Assembly: GCA_030452775.1 (NCBI GenBank)
Contig: JAKDLQ010000088.1
Span: 1-8,836, forward strand
Direction of reading: 5' to 3'
Source: Micrococcales bacterium
Lineage (GTDB): Bacteria; Actinomycetota; Actinomycetes; Actinomycetales; Dermatophilaceae
Length of the DNA: 8,836 nt
This document shows positions 4,500 through 8,836 of this stretch, piece after piece. The stretch's first letter is position 1. Each line of letters begins with the position of its first letter. A program made the position numbers and the translations under genes. The notes beneath the pieces are model-generated. The model ran no database searches. It saw only the letters and a list, made by a program, of their open reading frames with translations, and was not told where the DNA came from.

Positions 4500-6095
4500 A
4501 TGCCCAGCGAGAGCACCCCCCTACCGGGGAGCAACCGGGATCTGCCGGATGCCGCCGCGATCATCGGTCGCGCCGATCGCACCGAGCCCATCCACGTGAC
4601 GCTCGTCCTGCGCCGCCGAGGGCCGCTCCCCGACCCGGCGACCCGCTCGAGCACCGCCGCCAGGATCACCCACGAGGAGCTCGCTGCGAGGTACGGCGCG
4701 GACCCCGCAGACATCGCGGTCGTCACCGATGTCGTCACCCGAGCTGGTGCGACCGTCGTGCAGACCGATGCCGCGTCGCGCCGGGTGCGGGTCTCGGGGA
4801 CGGTCGCCACGCTCGAGAGCCTGTTCGGCACCAGCCTCCATCGGGCGCGACTGGCCGGCGACACGGCCCGTGAGGCCCGGGTCCGCAGCGGGGGTCTCAG
4901 CGTGCCGGCGAAGCTCGACGGCATCGTCACCGCTATCCTCGGCCTCGACGAACGGCCCGCCGCGAGGGTGCCCTTTCGGCCGGTGACCCCCGTCCCCGCC
5001 GCCGGGGGCATCAGCTACACGCCGCCGGAGCTGGCCCGGATCTACCAGATGCCGCCGCACACCGACGGCGCCGGGACGACGCTGGCGATCATCGAGCTCG
5101 GTGGCGGCTTCCGCGAGTCCGATCTCGCCCACTACTTCACGAGCCTGGGCATAGCGATGCCGGACATCCGCGCGGTCGGCGTCGACGGCGCCACGAACAC
5201 CCCTGGCACCGACCCCAACAGCGCAGACGGCGAGGTGGTGCTCGACATCGAGGTCGCGGGCGCGATCGCGCCCGGCGCACACCAGCTCGTCTACTTCGCG
5301 CCCAACACCGACGCCGGATTCCTCGATGCGGTCAGCGCCGCGGCGCACGCCACGCCGGCCCCGACGGCGCTGAGCATCAGCTGGGGTGAGAGCGAGGACT
5401 CGTGGACCGCCCAGGCGCGCACCGCGATGGACGAGGCGTTCGCGGACGCCGTGGCGCTCGGGGTGACCGTCACGGCAGCGGCCGGGGACAACGGGAGCAG
5501 CGACAGCCGGACCTCCGCGCGGGGGGTCCACGTCGACTTCCCCGCCTCGAGCCCGCATGTGCTCGCCTGCGGCGGGACGAGTCTGCACGCCGATGCGCAG
5601 ACCGGCGAGGTGACGAGCGAGACCGTGTGGAACGACGGTCCGGGGCGCGGTGCGACGGGCGGCGGGATCAGCGATGCCTTCGCGCAGCCACCCTGGCAGT
5701 TGGACGCAGGCGTACCCACGGCCAAACGCCACCGGCGCGGTCATCCGACCGGGGCGCGCGGGGGCCGCGGCGTGCCCGATGTCGCCGCCAACGCCGACCC
5801 GGCGACCGGCTACCAGGTGTACGTCGATGGCACCGATGCCGTGTTCGGCGGCACGAGCGCCGTCGCGCCGCTCTGGGCCGCTCTCGTATGCCGCTGTGCG
5901 CAGTCCCTCGGCCACCCGCTGGGCCTGCTCCAGCCCGTTCTCTATCGCGGAATCGCGCCCGGTGTCGGCCAGCCAGGGTTCCGCGACATCACGACCGGGT
6001 CCAACGGGGCCTACGCGGCGACGACCGGCTGGGACCCGTGCACGGGTCTCGGCGTGCCCATCGGCACCGCTCTTCTGTCCGTCCTGCGTGACTGA
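4500..6095 (+). CDS. S53 family serine-carboxyl peptidase (sedolisin, kumamolisin-like) with pro-domain
   Basis: A 531-residue endopeptidase, probably active at acid pH like other sedolisins. Residues about 29-160 are a pro-kumamolisin activation domain (VTLVLRRRGPLP, VVTDVVTRAGATVV, RVSGTVATLESLFGTSLHRA). The catalytic domain begins near SYTPPELARIYQMP (172-185). The triad is visible: E245 and D249 in GEVVLDIEVAG, and S453 in GGTSAVAPLWAAL; the oxyanion aspartate is D330 in AAGDNGSSD. The calcium site at the C-terminus is present: FRDITTG (D496) and GWDPCTGLGVP (510-520). All key residues are intact and the length is normal for a pro-enzyme. No secretion signal is seen at the N-terminus (MPSESTPLPG), which is odd for an enzyme expected to work outside the cell. 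It ends 12 bp from the convergent oxidoreductase gene. Confidence 0.95.
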   Translation: MPSESTPLPGSNRDLPDAAAIIGRADRTEPIHVTLVLRRRGPLPDPATRSSTAARITHEELAARYGADPADIAVVTDVVTRAGATVVQTDAASRRVRVSGTVATLESLFGTSLHRARLAGDTAREARVRSGGLSVPAKLDGIVTAILGLDERPAARVPFRPVTPVPAAGGISYTPPELARIYQMPPHTDGAGTTLAIIELGGGFRESDLAHYFTSLGIAMPDIRAVGVDGATNTPGTDPNSADGEVVLDIEVAGAIAPGAHQLVYFAPNTDAGFLDAVSAAAHATPAPTALSISWGESEDSWTAQARTAMDEAFADAVALGVTVTAAAGDNGSSDSRTSARGVHVDFPASSPHVLACGGTSLHADAQTGEVTSETVWNDGPGRGATGGGISDAFAQPPWQLDAGVPTAKRHRRGHPTGARGGRGVPDVAANADPATGYQVYVDGTDAVFGGTSAVAPLWAALVCRCAQSLGHPLGLLQPVLYRGIAPGVGQPGFRDITTGSNGAYAATTGWDPCTGLGVPIGTALLSVLRD

Positions 6096-6098
6096 GCC

Positions 6099-6116
6099 CC
6101 GCCCGGATCAGGGCGG
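6099..6116. terminator. Hairpin across the convergent peptidase/oxidoreductase junction
   Basis: CCGCCC-GGATCA-GGGCGG is a perfect 6-bp GC stem with a 6-base loop, placed between the two convergent stop codons and covering the oxidoreductase stop. No U-run follows on either strand, so it is only a possible bidirectional terminator. Confidence 0.35.
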
Positions 6117-7103
6117 TGGCATCGCCTCATCGGGGACGAGGACGATCCTGGTCCCGCGGACGTCGCCGTCCTCGAGGCGGGCATGCGCACGACGGGCGTG
6201 CGACATCGGCAGGGTCTCGATGCGTCGCGGCGTCAGCGCGCCTCGGGCGAGGAGCCGGTTGATCGTGCCGGCCGCGGCCGTGAGCTCGGCCACCGTGGCG
6301 TTGCTGATGGCGAAGCCGCGGATCGACCGATCGTGCGTGTACAGCTCGCCGAGGGTCAGCGTGACACGGGTGGTCATCCCGGCGAGGACGACGACCCGGC
6401 CGCGCGGGGCGAGCAGGTCGAGCAGGGAGGCGACGTCCTCCCGCGCCGACGTGTCGATGGCGAGGTCGATGCCGCCGGGGGCGATGGCGCGGAGCCGGCC
6501 CGCCAGGTCGTCCGCGCGGTAGTCGAGTACGTCGTCGGCGCCCATGGATCGGCAGTAGGCACGGTCGGCGGCACTCGCCGAGCAGATGACCCGGGCCCCG
6601 GACTCGGCGGCGAGCGTGACGAGGGCCGAGCCGACCTGGCCGGCCCCGCCGCCGATGTGGACCGTCTCGCCGCCTCGGATCCCCCCGTGGGCGTGCAGCG
6701 CGAGGTAGGCGGTTGCCGCAGGATGCACGATCGCGACCGCGGTGGCGGCAGCCACCCCTTCGGGCAGTGGATACGCCCGGTCGGCCGGCACGACGGCGAA
6801 GTCCGCGCTCGGGCCTTGCCGCCCGTCGTGGCCGAGGCTGTTGCTCCAGACGCGGTCGCCGCGCGCGAACGCGGTGACCCCGGACCCGACGGCGACGATG
6901 ACGCCCACGACGTCCCGGCCGATGACGAACGGGAAGGGCAGCCGCGTCGGGTACGCGCCGGAGCGGACGAACGTGTCGACGTGGTTGACGGACACGGCCT
7001 CGACCCGGACGAGCACCTCGCCCGGCCCGCACCCGGGCGCTGGTAGCTCGCCGAAGCGGATCGTCTCGGCCAGGCCGCGCGCGGTGATGTACGCGGCATG
7101 CAT
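6108..7103 (-). CDS. NAD(P)H:quinone oxidoreductase-like MDR (zinc-free alcohol dehydrogenase superfamily)
   Basis: A 331-residue cytoplasmic oxidoreductase of the medium-chain dehydrogenase/reductase superfamily, of the quinone reductase/zeta-crystallin sort. The N-terminal GroES-like domain (1-120) shows VLVRVEAVSVNHVDTFVRSG (30-49), PFVIGRDVVGVIVAVG (58-73) and FARGDRVW (79-86). The catalytic zinc ligands and the structural-zinc cysteines of true alcohol dehydrogenases are absent. The Rossmann domain has HIGGGAGQVGSALVTLA (149-165), the nucleotide-binding loop, and SMGADDVLDYRADD (186-199). Substrate is unknown; a reactive enone or quinone is the family norm. The frame is open back to 7442, but that part is low-complexity and overlaps the regulator. 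The ATG at 7103 gives the standard N-terminus, though its ribosome binding site is weak. It is divergent from an MmyB-type regulator that probably controls it. Confidence 0.92.
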   Translation of the reverse strand: MHAAYITARGLAETIRFGELPAPGCGPGEVLVRVEAVSVNHVDTFVRSGAYPTRLPFPFVIGRDVVGVIVAVGSGVTAFARGDRVWSNSLGHDGRQGPSADFAVVPADRAYPLPEGVAAATAVAIVHPAATAYLALHAHGGIRGGETVHIGGGAGQVGSALVTLAAESGARVICSASAADRAYCRSMGADDVLDYRADDLAGRLRAIAPGGIDLAIDTSAREDVASLLDLLAPRGRVVVLAGMTTRVTLTLGELYTHDRSIRGFAISNATVAELTAAAGTINRLLARGALTPRRIETLPMSHARRAHARLEDGDVRGTRIVLVPDEAMPPP

Positions 7104-7191
7104 GAGGACGTGTTGCGGGCCCACGATGCCCAGTCTGCACCGGTTGGGACGCCAGCGACGTGGAAGGGCGACCGTGGAGGTGTCCGTGCGA

Positions 7192-7207
7192 CCGGGAGCG
7201 CTCCTGG
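7192..7207. promoter_or_regulatory. CCGGGAGCGCTCCTGG palindrome, candidate operator
   Basis: The 16 bases form an inverted repeat with a perfect 10-bp core (GGAGCGCTCC) and one mismatched pair further out. It lies 88 bp upstream of the oxidoreductase start and 116 bp upstream of the regulator start, as expected for a shared operator of the divergent pair. Confidence 0.35.
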
Positions 7208-7221
7208 AGTCACGGATCGTT

Positions 7222-7286
7222 GCTCCGTCGGGCTCCGTCGGGCTCCGTCGGGCTCCGTCGGGCTCTGTCGGGCCCGTCGACGGAGC
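7222..7286. repeat. Five-copy 10-bp tandem repeat with an inverted part-copy
   Basis: GCTCCGTCGG occurs four times without change (7222-7261), then once as GCTCTGTCGG (7262-7271). After a 7-bp gap GACGGAGC (7279-7286) is the exact reverse complement of the first 8 bases of the unit. A 10-bp perfect palindrome CCGTCGACGG (7274-7283) joins the two. RNA from the region could fold the inverted copy against any of the four intact units. Confidence 0.9.
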
Positions 7287-7323
7287 TGGCCTCGACCCAG
7301 GGCTGCGCTGGCAGGATGGGCGC

Positions 7324-8163
7324 ATGCCGACAGACGTCCCCCTCACCGTGCGCACGCCATCCCCGCTCGGGGAGTACCTGCGTTCTCGCCGCCAGGCGCT
7401 CGCGCCCGAGGATGTCGGCATCACGGCGGCCGCCGGCCGCAAGCCGGTCGGGCTGACCCGCCTCGAGGTGGCCGAGCTCGCGCGGATCTCGGTCGAGTAC
7501 TACAGCTTCATCGAACGGGGACGTGACCTGCGGCCGAGCCGGGCCGTGCTCGACGCGATGGCAGCCGCACTGCGCCTCGATGCCGACGAGCGGGCGCACC
7601 TTCACGCCCTCGCCGTCGGCGCGTCGGCGCGGGTGTCGCTCCAGCGCGAGGAGCTGACCGAGGAGCTGGAGGAGTTGCTCGACTCGCTCGACCCCAACCC
7701 GGCCTATGTCGTGGGCGCCCGCTGGGACATCCTCGGGTCGAACTCTGCCGCGCAGCGCCTCTTCAGTGACTGGGAGCGCAAAGGGAGCAGCCACGAGCGC
7801 AATCTGCTCTGGTACTACTGCTGCGACCCAGCGGCGAGGAGCCTCTTCGTCGACTGGGAGCAGGAGGCGGCCGACCAGCTGGCTCTTTTCCGCGAGGCGT
7901 ATGCCCGCCACCCCGATGATGCGGAGGCGTTCCAGCGCCTCCTCGATGACATCTTCGCGACCAATCCGCATGCCCAGCGATGGTGGGAGACGCACGACCG
8001 GGACCCGCGACGGGGCCGGACCAAGCGGATCCGCCTCGACGACGACAGCATCGTCCAGCTTCACCAGCTCGTCCTTGCGCTGGCCGACGACCCCGATATC
8101 GCCGTCATCGCCTACTTCGCCCACGCCGACGGTGACATCGACGGCCTCGACTTCGACGCGTGA
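7324..8163 (+). CDS. XRE-family regulator with MmyB-type ligand-binding domain
   Basis: A 279-residue transcription regulator. Residues 13-95 are the HTH domain typical of this group: LGEYLRSRRQALAPEDVG (15-32), VGLTRLEVAELARIS (42-56), VEYYSFIERGRDLRPS (57-72) and VLDAMAAALRLDADER (75-90). Residues about 110-270 match the MmyB-like (MLTR) PAS-fold ligand-binding domain: LLDSLDPNPAYVVGARWDILGSNSAA in the first part, the mid-section NLLWYYCCDPAARSLFVDWE, and RRGRTKRI with DDPDIAVIAYF near the end. The family is often found next to, and divergent from, dehydrogenases or reductases that it controls, as here. The start is ATG at 7324, with AGGA 7 bp upstream. The ligand is unknown; a fatty-acid-like molecule has been seen in one structure of the family. 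Confidence 0.92.
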   Translation: MPTDVPLTVRTPSPLGEYLRSRRQALAPEDVGITAAAGRKPVGLTRLEVAELARISVEYYSFIERGRDLRPSRAVLDAMAAALRLDADERAHLHALAVGASARVSLQREELTEELEELLDSLDPNPAYVVGARWDILGSNSAAQRLFSDWERKGSSHERNLLWYYCCDPAARSLFVDWEQEAADQLALFREAYARHPDDAEAFQRLLDDIFATNPHAQRWWETHDRDPRRGRTKRIRLDDDSIVQLHQLVLALADDPDIAVIAYFAHADGDIDGLDFDA

Positions 8164-8172
8164 GGACGACGT

Positions 8173-8238
8173 CGCAGGCGCGCGGGTCCAGCCGCCCGCC
8201 GACCGGATGCCCGCGCCCTTGGGTGGTCAGCGCCTGCG
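8173..8238. terminator. Possible terminator hairpins between convergent regulator and HerA-like gene
   Basis: The 63-bp gap between the two stop codons holds GCGCGGG (8180-8186) and its reverse complement CCCGCGC (8210-8216), a 7-bp stem with a 23-base loop. An alternative outer pairing of CGCAGGCGC (8173-8181) with GCGCCTGCG (8230-8238) reaches into the HerA-like gene. Neither has a U-run, and in such GC-rich DNA either could be chance. Confidence 0.25.
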
Positions 8239-8836
8239 GGTCCCGAAGATGCTGCGGCTGATCTCCCGGCCGATCACCGTCCCGGCCGATCGCATCATCG
8301 ACTTGAAGGCGGACGATCCGGTGACCTGCGCGATGATGCCGGGTTGCTCCTTCGGTGCCGGAGCGGCCTTCGAGGGCGTGGCAGCAGCCGGCGCCTCGGC
8401 GGGAGGGGTCTGCTCCTCGAGTCGCTTGGTCAGCAACTCGTAGGCCGACTCGCGGTCGAGCACATCGGCGTACTTCGCCTTGAGCTGAGAGCTCGCGATG
8501 ATGCCGTCGATCGTCTCCTGCCACGAGGGGTCCATGAGCGAGTTCGGTGCCTTCATCCGGGTCCACGCCACGGGGGTGGGCACGCCCTTCTCCGACAGCA
8601 CGGTCACGACAGCCTCGCCGGTGCCCAGGCTGGTCAGCAGCTTCTCCATGTCGTATGCCGTGTGCGGGTAGGTCGCGATGGCCTGCTTGAGGGCCTTGGC
8701 ATCCTCGGGGGTGAAGGCGCGCAGCGCGTGCTGGACCCGGTTGCCGAGCTGGGCAAGGACCCCGGGGGGCACGTCCTTGGGCGACTGGGTGACGAAGAAG
8801 ACGCCGACCCCCTTGGAGCGGATCAGGCGCACCGTC
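8227..8836 (-). CDS. HerA-like helicase/ATPase, DUF853/YjgR family, C-terminal part (runs off right edge)
   Basis: The last 203 codons of a protein of the DUF853 (YjgR) branch of HerA/FtsK-like ATPases. The frame is open to the window edge. Visible family landmarks are LIRSKGVGVFFVTQSPKDVP, the strand after Walker B with its polar sensor-like QSP, then LGNRVQHALRAFTPEDAKAL with the conserved arginine, and GTGEAVVTVLSEKGVPTPV. Next come an Ala/Pro-rich linker and the helical end (SAGTVIGREISRSIFG) that closes family members. Walker A and B lie outside the window. The inner GTG near 8832 is not a true start, since the family has about 300 more residues before it. Function in the cell is poorly known; a nucleic-acid-dependent ATPase is the usual guess. 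It converges with the MmyB-type regulator, 63 bp away. Confidence 0.9.
   Translation of the reverse strand, partial: TVRLIRSKGVGVFFVTQSPKDVPPGVLAQLGNRVQHALRAFTPEDAKALKQAIATYPHTAYDMEKLLTSLGTGEAVVTVLSEKGVPTPVAWTRMKAPNSLMDPSWQETIDGIIASSQLKAKYADVLDRESAYELLTKRLEEQTPPAEAPAAATPSKAAPAPKEQPGIIAQVTGSSAFKSMMRSAGTVIGREISRSIFGTRRR

Larger units (their letters stand above)
7104..7323. other. 220-bp divergent control region between oxidoreductase and regulator
   Basis: This region must hold the promoters of both divergent genes. It contains a 16-bp imperfect palindrome (7192-7207), a 10-bp tandem repeat (7222-7271) and an inverted part-copy of the repeat (7279-7286), listed separately. CAGGAT at 7312-7317 before the regulator resembles an actinomycete leaderless -10, but it also contains the AGGA that could act as ribosome binding site. 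I see no clear -35 on either strand. Confidence 0.5.

Noticed and set aside
3439..4500. Genomic island with a duplicated tRNA 3' end as attachment site
   Set aside because: I found no second copy of the T-arm/acceptor sequence between the tRNA and the peptidase gene, and no integrase.
4521..5915. Long 464-codon open frame on the minus strand opposite the S53 peptidase gene
   Set aside because: The translation is Arg/Gly/Ala-rich with no recognisable domain, while the plus strand carries a full peptidase with all active-site motifs. Long antisense frames are expected in GC-rich coding DNA.
7222..7271. CRISPR-like array
   Set aside because: The units are 10 bp and directly abutting, without spacers, and no cas genes are near.
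6742..7323. 194-codon N-terminal extension of the MmyB-type regulator
   Set aside because: It overlaps the oxidoreductase gene antisense and the repeats. The ATG at 7324 has a ribosome binding site and directly precedes the HTH domain.
7104..7442. 113-codon N-terminal extension of the oxidoreductase
   Set aside because: It reads through the tandem repeat and into the regulator gene and is low-complexity. The ATG at 7103 gives the normal family N-terminus.

Overview
This is a GC-rich window with frequent GTG/TTG starts, clear Shine-Dalgarno sites and tightly packed genes, which fits the chromosome of an actinomycete. The order upp, divergent tadA, tRNA-Ser, together with a YjgR/HerA-type gene, reminds me of Intrasporangiaceae/Dermatophilaceae-like Micrococcales. 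That family assignment is inferred from memory of gene order and was not tested.

Left part (1-2833, all minus strand, read right to left): upp (uracil salvage), then a 56-residue one-helix membrane protein, a two-helix bacterial-PH-domain membrane protein, and an APC-superfamily amino acid permease that runs off the left edge. The last three are closely spaced (22 and 50 bp) and probably form an operon.

Centre (2834-4324): divergent from upp by 17 bp is tadA, the tRNA adenosine deaminase gene. It carries an in-frame TAA at codon 65, upstream of all catalytic residues, while the rest of the gene is well preserved. A complete tRNA-Ser(CGA) follows 10 bp later. Then comes a minus-strand two-gene module, an XRE-type HTH protein overlapping a nucleotidyltransferase of the AbiEii/MenT kind. 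It looks like a toxin-antitoxin pair, with a likely leaderless promoter covered by a small palindrome.

Right part (4325-8836): a kumamolisin-like S53 (sedolisin) serine-carboxyl peptidase on the plus strand converges on an NADPH:quinone-oxidoreductase-like MDR enzyme. The MDR gene is divergent from an XRE/MmyB-type regulator, a layout that suggests the regulator controls the enzyme. Their 220-bp shared intergenic region holds a 16-bp imperfect palindrome and a five-copy 10-bp tandem repeat with an inverted partial copy. The window ends in the C-terminal part of a HerA-like (DUF853/YjgR) ATPase on the minus strand.

Most genes are ordinary chromosomal genes. The points most worth a second look are the interrupted tadA, the HTH/nucleotidyltransferase pair beside the tRNA gene, and the repeat structure between the MDR enzyme and its presumed regulator. 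I do not see a clearly new multi-gene system. No stretch longer than about 220 bp lacks a gene.
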